DNA of 64,000 bases from Lytechinus variegatus (GCF_018143015.1 NC_054740.1:11378640-11442639); one strand, 5' to 3'. Shown: positions 11,810-23,100, counted from the stretch's first letter. Notes: a model not told the origin generated them from the letters alone. A program made the numbers and translations.

Positions 11810-12156
11810 TCAGACGAAACCAGCCCGATGCATGTAATCTTTACCGCCCCTCAGTCGACCCTGCAACTGCACGGTACTCAAATTATGGAGTCCACATGAT
11901 GACACGGTGCTTGCGTCATTCATGAGGGGTTTCCCTTGGAAAGTCAACTGCTGCTGAGAAGGGGCGACCTTCAACTTCTCTTCAATCTTGCTCTTGAGGT
12001 AATTGACCGTGTCCGTCGGCCTGACCCTGACGATGTGCGTCTTGCCGTTGAAGTCCCCAACCATGATCTCGATAGTCGGGTCCGATCTGGGCGTAGTGGT
12101 CGTCGTGTTTGTAGTGCCGAAGTGGTGGTTGTATGGGATGTGGACTCGTGTATGAC
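11810..12156 (-). CDS. Ubiquitin-like gene, last exon with the whole UBL domain
   Basis: Acceptor TTATCAAG|GTCATACACG, phase 1, stop TGA at 11812-11810. The exon encodes a His/Thr linker, the complete UBL domain and the post-GG tail. A domain carried by one exon is the usual arrangement for a mobile or processed ubiquitin cassette. Confidence 0.8.
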
Positions 12157-13825
12157 CTTGATAAAGAGGAATATTTAATGCAGGAAAAATAATTACTGAG
12201 AAGAAAGATATCATATCGTTTTATTACAATTTTGTATTTCGTTTCATATCACTATGGTTGTAGTTTTCATTTTGCAGAAATGCAGAAAAAAGGTGAATTG
12301 AAGAAATAACCGTGATCATGTATGTTTGTTGATGAATTAGGGGAGGATTTTCTTCGATTGATATTCGTGACTTTACGAACAAGTTGTGGATTGCCATACA
12401 CTCTAAAAAGGTTGGGCAAAAAAGGCCCAATTTTTAACCATCACTCGGCAACATACTGTCCACTAAACTATTGGTTAAAATCTGTCCAAATCGGGTAATA
12501 AAAACTAATAATAAAATTGCGTAATAAATATGCTCAATTGGATAATACGTGCCCAAAATATGTATATACATATATTTTTCAGCTCTGAAGTACTGCTCTA
12601 TAATCTTTCTTTCTTTCTTTCCTTCCTTCCTTCCTTCCTTCCTTCCTTCCTTCCTTCCTTCCCTCCCTTCCTTCCTTCCTTCCTCCCTCCTTCCTTCCTT
12701 CCTTCCTTCCTTCATTCCTTCCTGTCTTCCTTCTTTCGTTCTGTTTAATTTGCTCTTGTGCTATTCTATGTTCCGTTATGTTACCTCTTTATCAGGCAAT
12801 TCTACAATAGTTATTTCGAGGGGTCCACAAACTGCAAACATTTGCTTTTTTAGTGGATCCCTCCATTTTCACAGAGCAAACGACAGTGTAAATAAACGAC
12901 CATTTTAACTTTTCCCTTTCTACGCTGAAATATACTCCAAAACATTTTTTTATTGCTCATTTTCCATGATATATTTTTATGAAACCTCTACTACTTGTCC
13001 TCGCATGAAAAAACACACCTGATCCATGGATAGAATTGATAAAATAGACATTTTAAGTAAAATATATTGAAAAGTAATCAAATACTCATAACTTTCTTAT
13101 TATTTGTTCAAATTTTCTCAAACTTTCATTGATTTGTTTCTTTGAGTTGTCTGTTTTCACACAAGTGAATGATACACCTCAAGAAAGCAGCTTACCCGAT
13201 GTCGCCGTCGCATCGCTACGAATCGTGGTCGTACTGTCATCACTTCGCACGCTCGATAGCGACGATCTACGGATTGATGAGACGCTGTCCGGATAGCCTG
13301 CATCACTGGTCTGACCACCTGCATAATATATAAATCGTAATTCTATTCTCATAATGATGGAAAAATATGACTTTTTGGCAGTTGAATAAGAGGGATATTA
13401 TAGAGTCAAAACCAACCTCATTTATCCTCTTCTTTCTCACATTTTCTTCCTCCATTTTCTTTCTCTTTTCTTTTCCCCTTTTCACTACTTGAAGATCCAC
13501 CAGGGGTGGTTCCCCCCCCCTTTCCCTTGATATCGCCCATGATTTAAGTATTCGAGAAATAAGGGGAATAAAATGAGAACTTACTCCGCGATGAAAGGGA
13601 TCGGTCACTCATTCCCGACATCGAACTCGCATTCGAGCTGAGTAAGCTACGCCGATCGGACATGGATCCGATTGTGGTGTCGTTGCTCGAAGTGGCCGAT
13701 GAATTCGCACTCGCCATGCTAGACAGAGAATCCCGACGACTACCAGATTCTGTAGATCCCATCCCACTGTCTCCATCCACCATCATTGCCTCTGCCTCTT
13801 TTTCTTCATTATGATCCATTGACAT
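11810..13825 (-). CDS. Ser-rich protein with a C-terminal ubiquitin-like domain (236 aa)
   Basis: Three coding exons join in frame: 13825-13585 (the exon probably begins at 13846), 13318-13196 and 12156-11810. The N-terminal half is Ser-rich and acidic (SMDHNEEKEAEAMMVDGD, then many SS, SM and RRS motifs), so probably disordered and phosphorylatable. The last exon encodes a full ubiquitin-like fold beginning IEIMVGDFNGK and ending RLRGG, followed by ten residues, KDYMHRAGFV. A tail after GG is typical of ubiquitin-like precursors cut by a processing protease to expose Gly-Gly. Against ubiquitin, Lys11, 27, 29, 33 and 48 positions are kept. Lys6 (Gly) and Lys63 (Asn) are lost, and the hydrophobic patch Leu8/Ile44/Val70 is Phe/Thr/Gln. 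It is therefore not ubiquitin or NEDD8 but a divergent modifier or an integral domain. The start is ATG 13825; an upstream in-frame ATG at 13852 lies inside the likely intron 3' end. Confidence 0.82.
12402..12560. mobile_element. MITE, TTGGGCAAAA family, copy 2
   Basis: Shares GGTTGGGCAAAA, the ACTGTCCAC segment and the TTGGTTAAAATCTG...CCAAAT run with 10038-10225. The right end fades out in AT-rich DNA. Confidence 0.5.
12604..12735. repeat. (TTCC)n microsatellite
   Basis: Long imperfect CTTC/TTCC array with TCCC interruptions. The Phe/Leu/Pro/Ser ORFs and the antisense Lys/Glu/Arg/Gly ORF are artefacts. Confidence 0.9.
13196..13318 (-). CDS. Ubiquitin-like gene, second coding exon
   Basis: Acceptor ATTATGCAG, donor CGG|GTAAGC, 123 bp, phase 1 on both sides. 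It encodes SGQTSDAGYPDSVSSIRRSS and a further Ser/Asp/Thr-rich segment. Being symmetric, it could be skipped without changing frame. Confidence 0.75.
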
Positions 13826-13846
13826 TGTGCCTGATCCTTGAAATGC
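13585..13846 (-). CDS. Ubiquitin-like gene, first coding exon
   Basis: The polypyrimidine tract at 13860-13871 precedes the AG at 13848-13847, so the exon probably begins at 13846 and the first usable ATG is at 13825. The donor, GGA|GTAAGT, is at 13584. It encodes the acidic N-terminus and Ser-rich repeats (SSMASANSSATSS, SLLSSNASSMSGMSD). It ends in phase 1, matching the next exon. Confidence 0.75.
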
Positions 13847-14293
13847 CTTCATGATTAAGAAAAAAAAAATACTGATTGGTCGCTACCGATTGTGTCAAAT
13901 GTGCCGGCCTAACGCGATATAGCGCCACCGAATTCTTGGTACACTCTTATTTCCTAAAAATGTGCCTAAAATATAATGACTAGTCTAATAAATCACATTC
14001 AAGCTATTTTTGTTTTATTATTGTGAACCCAGGATCCCAAGATTGAGATGGGGGTGGGGTCATAATGTTGGTCGATGTCGCCAATTGATCCCGGGACTCA
14101 GTCTACCGGGCAACCGCCTCGCCCGATGTTTCTTCTGACAAAATAATCAAGCAAAACTGAATGCCACAGCTCCTCTTTTGCAATAATCAATCCCGCGATG
14201 AAGTTGCATCTAAAGATCGTCGACATCTTTACGCTGATTTCTAAATGATATAATAGTAGTATTGAATAACATGAAGGTTCACAATATACTTAC

Positions 14294-14350
14294 AGTTTTC
14301 GTTGTAAGAATGTGTTAATATCGATGTTGACAGTTGCCTCTCTGAGGATG
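14294..14350 (-). other. Probable 5' non-coding exon of the ubiquitin-like gene
   Basis: Donor ACT|GTAAGTA lies at 14293. No ATG occurs between the predicted start site and the donor, so the first ATG after splicing to 13846 is 13825. The 5' end near 14350 is set only by the distance to the TATA-like box. Confidence 0.5.
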
Positions 14351-14378
14351 CCTCTGTGCCGAAAGGAGTGTTACCGGG

Positions 14379-14387
14379 CTTTTATTA
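14379..14387 (-). promoter_or_regulatory. TATA-like box
   Basis: TAATAAAAG on the minus strand, in a GC-richer setting (GGCCTGG before, CCCGG after), about 30 bp before the inferred start of the non-coding exon. Confidence 0.45.
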
Positions 14388-14427
14388 CCAGGCCAAGCTC
14401 AAGAAGAATGATCTAGAAGGGTGATTT

Positions 14428-14435
14428 TGACGTCA
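14428..14435. promoter_or_regulatory. Consensus CRE octamer TGACGTCA
   Basis: A perfect palindromic CREB/ATF site, about 45 bp upstream of the TATA-like box and one base from the hairpin at 14437. Position and exact match suggest a core-promoter element; binding is inferred. Confidence 0.5.
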
Positions 14436-14436
14436 T

Positions 14437-14482
14437 AAATGGGGAATACCCACTCTCAGCGGAGAGTGGGTATTCCCCATTT
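14437..14482. repeat. Perfect 21-bp-arm inverted repeat with a 4-nt loop
   Basis: Left arm 14437-14457 and right arm 14462-14482 are exact inverted copies, with AGCG between them. Each arm contains GGGGAATACCC, close to but not matching a kappa-B consensus. It lies directly upstream of the CRE and TATA-like box of the ubiquitin-like gene. Confidence 0.85.
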
Positions 14483-14487
14483 CCATT

Positions 14488-16010
14488 ATGTCACATGCAC
14501 CGAGTGCTTGCCTACGCATTCGTAGCAAAGGCCCTCGAAAGCGGGGGTGCTGCATTCTAGGTCAACTGAAGCACCCCATGTTTTTTTTCTTTCTGTTGTA
14601 CACCATAGGCATCACCGCCAAAATCTACTTTATTTTGGAGCGAATTCCTTTTCGTCAATTAACAATTTTTTCTGATCAAATCCCCTTAATTTCGTTTTCA
14701 GGCCCCATGCACCCAAAATCATCTTTGCTTAACTATCGTAGGACTTTTTTTCATATCCTGTACATGATTCGCATAATACTGTTATCATTGTCACTATTGC
14801 AGCCTATTGGGGTGTTTGTGGGGAGGGGGCGTGGGTGTTTTTTTGTATATGCATAGCCTAGAATTTTGTTGGTGTTGATGTTAACCGTTGCATAATGTAT
14901 AAACTTCAATATCATTATACACTTTAGATTAGAATTAGACTTTAATATTTATTTTGTTGTTATCAGTGCAGTGAAGCACTTCTGTGTGATAGGGTGACAA
15001 AATGTAAAGAAAGAAGAGGGATAAGAAATTGATGAGGACGTGTCACCGAAGACTACCTGCCCCTGCCCCACCCCTCCCCCCCCAAAAAAAAAACAAAAAC
15101 AACGATATTAAATGAACGTGCTAGCTACTACAAGGGAATAGTACAATGCACGAGTTACACGCAGTCTGCACGATCGTGTACCTAGATTATGAATATGACA
15201 TTCATTAGTGTTTGAATTCTCTGAATGCTTTTCTGTAAGTTAACGATAAATTTTATCAGTCTGCTGTAGTTGACCCCTGCAACACGTGAGGAAATCCAAC
15301 CAAATTCAAGGTAATATATATTTTTCTATTGAGACATATCATTTAGACATGTCTTTATATTTTCAAATTAGTGTGCTCATTACCCGACAATTAATGCTAT
15401 GCATGAACATCCATCCTTCCCCATCTGTCCCTACCCTCTCTGCCCCCCCCCCCCCCAAAAAAAAAAATCTATCTCTCTCTCTCTCGAGATCGACTCCCAC
15501 TCCTCCCTCATGCGATTAATAAAATCAATGCCGTTCAACTGAACATGCTCAAAGATGACGGTTATATTATACATATACAGAACTTCTTTTTCATCATAAA
15601 TGATAAATGCTTTTAAAGGAATATGACTTACAAAGCACAGTGATTGTAGTTATTATTTACCAGACAATTTGTTTCTGCCGACATTATTTCAAACAACCAC
15701 AATGCCATAGTGTTTTTCCCACGCTTTAAAGCTCGACGACTCTCACTTAAAATTACAACAACTCTGGTATCCTCACTGACAGGCGCGCCGAAAATGATTC
15801 TTGATGCGGAGGGGGGGGGTAATGTCGAAGGAGCCTCCTTTTTTTGGTTGAAGCTAGGATGTCTGTCACGCCCATATTTTTTTCCAGGGGGTGGGGTGAC
15901 GCGTCCTATCAACGCTGGATACAGCTCAAGGAGACCACATATTTTGCCTAAAATTTTGCACAAAATAAAGGTGTACTCCTTATGCATGCCCAATTCTAAA
16001 AGAGTACTGG
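14488..16010. other. Intergenic DNA upstream of the ubiquitin-like gene
   Basis: No convincing exon. Homopolymer C and A runs occur at 15075-15095 and 15445-15468, with a CT microsatellite at 15471-15485. ORFs at 14488-14856 and 15628-16024 have unremarkable composition, and I recognise no domain. Confidence 0.35.
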
Positions 16011-16016
16011 ATGCCA

Positions 16017-16180
16017 TTTCATAAAGCTGTTCGTAAGTTAAGAGTGACTTTAAGAACGACTGGTGAACCTTTCTTATGCGCTAAACTATCGCCAATTCAA
16101 TATACCATTTACCACAAGAAAGGAACACCAGTCATTCTTAAAGTCGCTCTTAACTTACGAATAGCTTTATGAAACACCCC
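16017..16180. mobile_element. Palindromic MITE (CATAAAGCTGTTCGTAAG family), copy 1
   Basis: Long inverted arms: TTCATAAAGCTGTTCGTAAG at the left and its near-complement CTTACGAATAGCTTTATGAA at the right, with AGTGACTTTAAGAACGACTGG and its partner inside. The whole element folds on itself. Related copy at 50907-51076. Confidence 0.75.
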
Positions 16181-16367
16181 CTGTAGAATGACCATGTCCC
16201 TATATACATGATATAAGCAGAAATAACGTTTTCGTTTTGGAGATAATTGCCCCAGTGTGCTAGCGAATGCAATATTGTAGATACATAATTATGAGTTCAT
16301 TGGTCAATGAAATCATTATTTTAAATGGTACGCTTTATTAGAACTCGTCCGCATATGTCTATATATA

Positions 16368-18455
16368 CACAACAAAAAAAGTAAGTCCCCCCTTAAACAA
16401 ACATCAATAATTTCCCAACCAATGCGAGTTTTTAGTATATTTTTACATGAGCGTGTAGGTAATTTTATAAGCTACCCTCTGACTAAATGTTGTGGACTTA
16501 TTTTGCGTCATGCTTCAGTGAGCACCGTCAGAAGGCAAAAATGTCACTTTTCAAAAGTCACAAGCCAAAAATCATGACTTTGATTCCATTTTACTGGAAC
16601 TAATTCCACATTCTTATCATGAAAAATAGTCAGAAGGCTTGTAAAAGGTACTTTCTAAAGTACGATACAACTTTTTCGGCTAAATTTCACGGTTGAATAA
16701 ACACAAGTCCAAATTTGCAATAATTGGATTTTTTACACATTTATATCAGTAAGAATGAAAGAATATGATGACAGTTATTTTTGGGAAGAGTATCTTCAAC
16801 AATATTCATCGTTTCACGGTTCAATGAACATTCAATAAAAACAAAAAATACGATTTTCAAATATCATAGGCAAGTATTGTTTCATTTTGGTAACTGAAAA
16901 TGATCTTTTCTCAACTTTTTCGTTATGTTCACGACCACTTAACATGCTTCAATGATTCAAAGGCGTTTAATTAAACATTCACGCTTGAATGAACATGTGG
17001 AATGTGATGCTCTCTTTTTTACGTTATTGGAAAAAATGCAATTCGTAACTATGGATATCTGTTGAAAACCTCCTTGCATAGTTCATTTGATTTGATTTTT
17101 ATGAAAATCCCGATGTTTAATGCATCAGTGAGCACATAATATTCGAAAATTATGCAAATGAGAAGAAAGTTCAAAGCCTTGGCCCCACTCTGTGCCGTGT
17201 TGAATGGTTATTTTGGTGTGCGCGCCTTTTGGATAGTGTTACTCTGAAGCCATGTGCGAAGTTTCATGAAATAACTGTTGGCAGAAGTAGCAAAAACCGT
17301 CCATGAAACAAACCCTCATTTCATATTTGTGAAAATTTTGACTTCTTCTCTCATAGACTTGTGTACATTATGGGTGCATATGTTTAAGAATAAGTAACCC
17401 CTCATTCAATATGGTGGAACTTTTTTTTCAAGGCTGTCTTTAGCAATGTCATTTGGCAGTAATGTTTATCAACCTAAGGGCAGAATTCTGTGCAAAAATG
17501 AAATCGATATGTTTATTCATGGATGAGTGAGCACGCATCAAAGTAGGAAAATTGGTATTTTCAATGTCACAGACTCATTTTAAAGGATAATAAAGTGAAT
17601 ATTGAGGTCAAATTCGGTTTCAAATGTTTTTGTTTTATCATCCATCATTTCTATCACCACACACTTTCCGAACTTAAAACATTTTCATGGTTGAGCGAGC
17701 ACATTCGAAAACTTAGGAATGAATACTCTTTATACGGCATAAATGTATTCTTTTCGTAACAATTTCTCACGATCAGTTTAATTTATGGGCAAATTAGTGG
17801 CGGACCCAGAATTTTAAAATGGGGGAGGGGCCTATAATCGGGGGAGCCACCAACATTTTCAAATTTTGACATGATCTAGCAAGTTGTAAAGAATACTACC
17901 ATAACCCCCTATGATGATACGTCACACTACAGGGGCCGCGGAACAGTTTTCAAAGTGGGGGGAGCTGAGCCAGAGTGGGAGGGTGGGGGCTGACCATGTA
18001 AAAAATCACAATCATATGGTCATTTTTACATTTTTGTACGTGCTTTTTGAAAAAAGTGGGGGGGGGGCTTAAACCCCTCCCCCGCTTCCACGGCCCCTGC
18101 AATACAATGTGCTCACTCAACCATGACAATAATTATATACGATATCAAAATTGTGTGTGGAGTGGCTAAATGATGGATAATAAACCAGTATAACACCATA
18201 AAATTCACCTAAAAATACACTTTTGTCCAACATTGTACTTGCACAATCTGAAACACGACACTTGTGACTTTCAAAAATGGTCATTTTTAATTCAATCTTT
18301 GATTACTCATGCATGACTCAACCGATCAATCTCATATTTCCCCAGGAGTTGCCTAATGAGTGTAGAAAGCCACCTACGAAATATCATATCTCAAAATAAT
18401 TCCGTTCAAAAGTTACAGCAATTTCATTTAGGGGGGACTTACTTTTTTTGTTGTG
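16368..18455. mobile_element. 2088-bp TA-flanked non-autonomous DNA transposon
   Basis: Terminal inverted repeats (TIRs) read CACAACAAAAAAAGTAAGTC and continue through CCCCCT on both ends, flanked by TA at 16366-16367 and 18456-18457, as expected for Tc1/mariner-type insertion. No transposase ORF is present. The interior carries a recurring degenerate motif, TTGAGTGAGCAC or TTGAATGAACAC, often preceded by TTCAYGG (near 16516, 16690, 16810, 16980, 17115, 17517 and 17690, and inverted near 18110). A smaller palindromic element (17930-18104) is nested inside. The multiple motifs may be transposase binding sites, by analogy with elements that carry internal binding repeats; that role is inference. 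Confidence 0.78.
17930..18104. mobile_element. Palindromic MITE (CAGGGGCCGCGG family), copy 1, nested
   Basis: Ends read ACAGGGGCCGCGGAA and TTCCACGGCCCCTGCA in inverted orientation, around G-rich (GTGGGGGG) and C-rich (CCCCTCCCCC) flanks. A shorter copy lies at 20866-20972. Confidence 0.6.
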
Positions 18456-18929
18456 TATATTTTCGTAAGATGCCTGTATAGATCTGGCAAAAACCTAATT
18501 CAATTTGACCACTTTAAGAATTATTATGCAATAACTGTTTCATCAGATATGTATTTGGTAATTATGCTGCATGGTGTGTTATGTGATATAGACATCTTTC
18601 TCTTAAATTTTAAGATACACGAATAGGGCGTCATGCAGGCCGAAGGCTTGTATTACAAGTTGACGAAATCCAGGCTATGTCTCCATTTTTTTGTTTTGCT
18701 TCACTAGTGTATCTATATTTATTTTTATTTTTTTATTATTATTTATTAAAATATCTTAATACAGGATAACAGGCTAAGATTAACTATAGACACACTTTAA
18801 ATTTGAAGGGTGGGGTAGCTGAGGCAAAAGGGAATGGATGAAGCCGCAGAAAATTAATGAATTATATAATATATAATAAATTATTATAACCCGGTCACTG
18901 GATTCGTGATTTTTTTCTAGTAGCCTGGT
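18456..18929. other. AT-rich intergenic DNA, no gene seen
   Basis: No coding exon or full element recognised. A TTTATTTTTATT-rich tract lies at 18718-18752. Confidence 0.35.
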
Positions 18930-19112
18930 ATATAGGCGCACAATTACAGGCGCTAAACCATTATAGGTCCATGGCTAAACCAACCACAATGGCGGTTGTT
19001 TCCTATGGGTACTCATTGTGGAATGACGCCTTGCCAAAGGACGCTAGGCCGTGGTGGGATTCGAACACACGACCCTCTGATTACAAGGCGAGAGACAGAG
19101 CCGCTACACTCT
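18930..19112 (-). mobile_element. tRNA-derived SINE, copy 1
   Basis: On the minus strand an imperfect A box is followed by a B box inside GTGTTCGAATCC, the internal pol III promoter layout of tRNA-headed SINEs. The body GGCCTAGCGTCC...CATTGTGG differs from the other copies, so it may be another subfamily. Confidence 0.6.
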
Positions 19113-19345
19113 AAAGAATGTTGGGTAAAATGCTCCACGAGGGTAACATCAGGCATATCTTTTGGGCATTTATATTATCCAGTGTGATGAAAATTTCGCC
19201 CATTCTAAAGTAATTGCTGCTTATTTTTTTTTAACCCTACTGGACAATATGCTTCCTGCATTAGGTAAAATATTGCCCGAATTGATTGGACACAATTACA
19301 TTCGTACTGGTTAAAATTTTACCCAATATATTTGACAGTGTACAC
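19108..19345. mobile_element. MITE, TTGGGCAAAA family, copy 3
   Basis: Left end CACTCTAAAGAATGTTGGGT and right end TTTTACCCAATATATTTGAC then AGTGTA are inverted relatives. It directly abuts SINE copy 1. Confidence 0.55.
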
Positions 19346-19952
19346 CACGACGGGGAGGGGATGCAGTTTTGTCAATACAGAAACCGCATAGCATTCCAGC
19401 CATAGATTTACCCCCCCCCCCCTCCCCACTCCATTGCTGTTGCAGGCAACTTGTTTTCCCTCATGCTCATGGAAGGCGCCTATGTCCTGCCATTTTTATT
19501 TGCGATTTTTTACAATCGCAACAGGGATGGATTCTACAACCTAGTAAATGTACTGAAAATGCCCGTCGAATCAACAATGAACAGCTTAGAGGTCTTCGTC
19601 GAAAATTGGTGAACGGCGCCGACAAAAAAGGGTGTCATCAACTTTTTCATCTGGCAAGTTGTCAGATCTAACAACTTTCCTTGATTCTTTAATTATGGCT
19701 GAGAAACAATGTTTCTATGGTAAGTGTCGGATTAAACAGGAATTGTCGGATAAACCGTCTAAGCGACTTCTTTCATGGAACGCTCCCCAGGACGACACTG
19801 CTATTTTGATTCACCGATATTCGACGACGTCACCATGCACGAACGGCTTTTGACAATATATTCTTTACGTTCCAGGAAACCTCTGCCAAGTGGTTGCAAA
19901 ACTCCATACTATTACCGACAGCAACAAATCGTCTTCTCTCTCTCTGTCTACA

Positions 19953-20164
19953 TCATAGTGATCGTCTAGGGTGTTGTTCAACCTCGTCAAAGGCACACGA
20001 GCCAAGGCAGTAGACGCAACAGCAACAGAAACAAAATAAAGCAATAAAGATACAGTACGCCGTGGACACCCAGAAGGCAAAGTAGTAGAGCGTCGGGTGG
20101 CAGTAGTCATCGCTAGAGCTGTCCGTGGTGTTGGGCCTGTAGATGAGGTAGACCAACACACTCC
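19953..20164 (-). CDS. TMEM272-like 1, exon 5 (last membrane helix, Cys-rich tail)
   Basis: Acceptor CATTAG|GG; stop at 19953. It encodes SVLVYLIYRPNTTDSSSDDY, then the CHPTLYYFAFW signature and a CFCCCCVYCLGSC cluster that may be palmitoylated (inference). NTT is a potential N-glycosylation site just before the helix. Confidence 0.8.
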
Positions 20165-23100
20165 CTAATGCAAAGAAGTAAAAAGAAATGAACAAACCGA
20201 TGAACGATGAAGAATAGTGAACAAATCGAATAACGATTACGAATAAGTTTTCATAGCGCTCTGCCGCAGTTGTTGACCCCTACAGAGTCACTGGCCCAAA
20301 GTCCAATACGTCTCTCGGTATGAGAATGTAGATCTCACTTCTCGCTAACACATTTTCTTTAGATCCCAACACATATAGGAAATACGTTAATTAATTTAAT
20401 AACTTGACGTATGAACTTTCTTCTATTTATTCTAGTGGATTATAATAATTTGGTAAACTTTTATCTGCAGCTTTTCGCCATTTTTATCATGTTAATACCG
20501 GGTCAAAAAAGATCAAATCAGTGAACAACAATAAAATATAATAATCACCGGCTATCAAACATGCGAAGCAGAGCAGACTGATCAGGTTGCCGAGCCCGCT
20601 CACAAATTGACTCGGCGTGGAGCCGGCCTGATCACCTCCCTCTTCAAGCTGTCTGCGCTGGAGCCATGCCTTGTGGTACATGACTAACTTCACAAGCAAA
20701 AGCGTTCCCATCACCATCAGGTAGTCTGGAATGAGGGGCTGGGCAGGACAATCTAACACACTGTGTATGGCTCCTGATGTAGAGAGTAAATTTGAAAAAA
20801 AAAGGAAATTATTACCAAATTCAGCGATGTTTTGTAATCAATCGGTGCTGCTCAACGCCGTCACGACAGGGGCCGCCGTGCGGTTTTGAAAATGGGGGTG
20901 GGGGCTGATCATGCAAAATATCATAATTAGAAGTGCTAAAGTCTAACCACCCCGGTTCCGAGGCCCCTGACGATTAATGTACTCCTCTGTTTTTAAACGG
21001 TGACATTAGAGGTATCTCATCAGAGCAGTATTTTTTTTATTCACAGGACACAGTAAACAAAATTCAAGGCTGTTGTCGGTCATTTGGAGGTTCATTCTCT
21101 CGTCTGGTGATTAATTAATTGATTTACTATCCGATGTAAGAGATTACGTCATGAGTGACGTGTGTGCCAACTTTTCGGCGCGATCGCGTGATCAACGACC
21201 GAGATCTGAGAGGGGCCAAGATTAAAGCCCCCCCCCCCCCTCCCTGGGCTAGAACATTTCAAAATAGCCCGGGCAATGTTGGGTTAGGCAGAGTCATCAC
21301 TTTACTTAGTTACCACGGTTACCGTGATTAACGCCAGAGTTTTGCCAAAGACGTGACAGCACAGCGTATATATCAAGACCTAAAGTTCGTCAATTATTCC
21401 TGGCGCAAATCGGTTAAGCCCAGATACGCTCAAATTATATTTTCAATGAAACACCATGCGAATTTAGTATAAATGCCGATTAACAGATCGCCAGTTGTGT
21501 ATTATGTACCGACTTACCAATTGTGATCATTGCGAAGGGAAGGAAGAGAAAGATGGTCAGGAACAGTGTTACAAGAACTGCAGATAACAGAAAAATGGAA
21601 TGCAAGGATTACTTTTCAAAAATATGATGGCGCTATATGGAAGGCAGAGGGCGACCGCCTCGTGTATTTTTTCAAGTAGAAAATAATTCAAAAAGACAAA
21701 GGGAAAGGGAATAAATAAGAAAGAAGGGTATACAGAAGGAGAGTTCTGAGTCGTGTAAGTGTATTGTACTTGCTATTTAATGATGTAACTTTTAAGACAT
21801 AATGCCCCCACCAAAATACCTTGATGCCCCCTCCCCTGATTAAGACAAATGCCAATCGGCATGGTTGCATGAAAACATAAAAAGGACACGCATTAATGTG
21901 GTTAACGAAACAATAGGGAGCAGAATTTGTTTTCTCCAGCTCTTAAGAATGGGAGAAAATAGACTAAATCCTTAAAAATAATCGAGGGTAGAATATTATT
22001 AGCAACGGTAATAATGATAAAATGATATGTCCATTTATATAGCGCAATTACTCATCTGCGCTCTGATACTTGGCATCATAATTATTATCACCCCAGCTGT
22101 AGCTGAGCAGCCGTATCAATAGGCGCTATTAAAGCGTTCAAGGAATAAATCCTACCGGGTACCCATTCACCTCACCTGGGTCGAGTGCAGCCCAATGTGG
22201 ATAAATTTCTTGCCGAAGGAAATTACGCAATGGCTGGAATTCGAACCCACGACCCTTTCTGTTTCAAAGTCTGGAGACTATTCCACTGGGCCACAACGCT
22301 ACACCGATATGAAATAATGTTTGATATTTACAGTCATGGCCATGGGAAGCACCCCCAAGATATTCGTTAGGGGTGCTGCATGTATTACTCTCCATTGAAA
22401 GCACCCCCTGGAATTATGGTAGGTGTTAGAAAATAGGAAAATGTATGGCGAAAATGACCTATATTTTGTAATGAAACACTTGTTTTTTTTCCTTTTTAGA
22501 ATTTTTTTTTTCGCTGTTCGTATTTCTCGCGACCATTATAACAATTTTGAAGTGAAACCCCCTCCTTTTATTTTCTTGTCAAATTTCTCGGGACCAAAAT
22601 AACAATTTTGTCATGAAACCCTATTGGGGGCTTTAAAATTTTCATCAGCACCCGCAGTAAAAAAATGTTCCCAGGACCATGTTACAGTAAGGTCTCAGAA
22701 GAAAAATATGGGCGACGGAGTGAATCATGGAATTTTCAAACATCAAAGCTGTATTTCAGGTGCATCTAATATATATGACGTTTTTTGGGGGGCATTTTTT
22801 CCCTGTTCTTGTTCGCTTTTGCGTTTTGTGCACCCCTTCAATCTGCCGCTCTCAGTGGGTTTCCTTTCTGTCAAATTTAAGAGGAATCATGCAAGGAAGC
22901 AAGGCGACCGAGATTTACAAATGAGAGCATGAAACTTCAAATATTTCTCGATCCTGATTGCCGCGTACCTTTGTTTTTATCTCCCTCCCCCCTCTAAAAA
23001 AAATGTTAACTTAACGTTTGAAAGGTTGGAGGAGTGACAACATTTTCTAAATGATGCATTTACCACTTTAAATGGTTCTACCCAACACTTAACATGTTGG

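Noticed and set aside
12434-12908. Phe/Leu/Pro/Ser and Lys/Glu/Gly ORFs
   Set aside because: Translations of the (TTCC)n microsatellite.
19632-19853. Plus-strand ORF containing MAEKQCFYGKCRIKQ
   Set aside because: It contains a donor-like GTAAGT but no matching partner exon, and it lies in the probable 3' UTR of TMEM272-like 1; no domain recognised.
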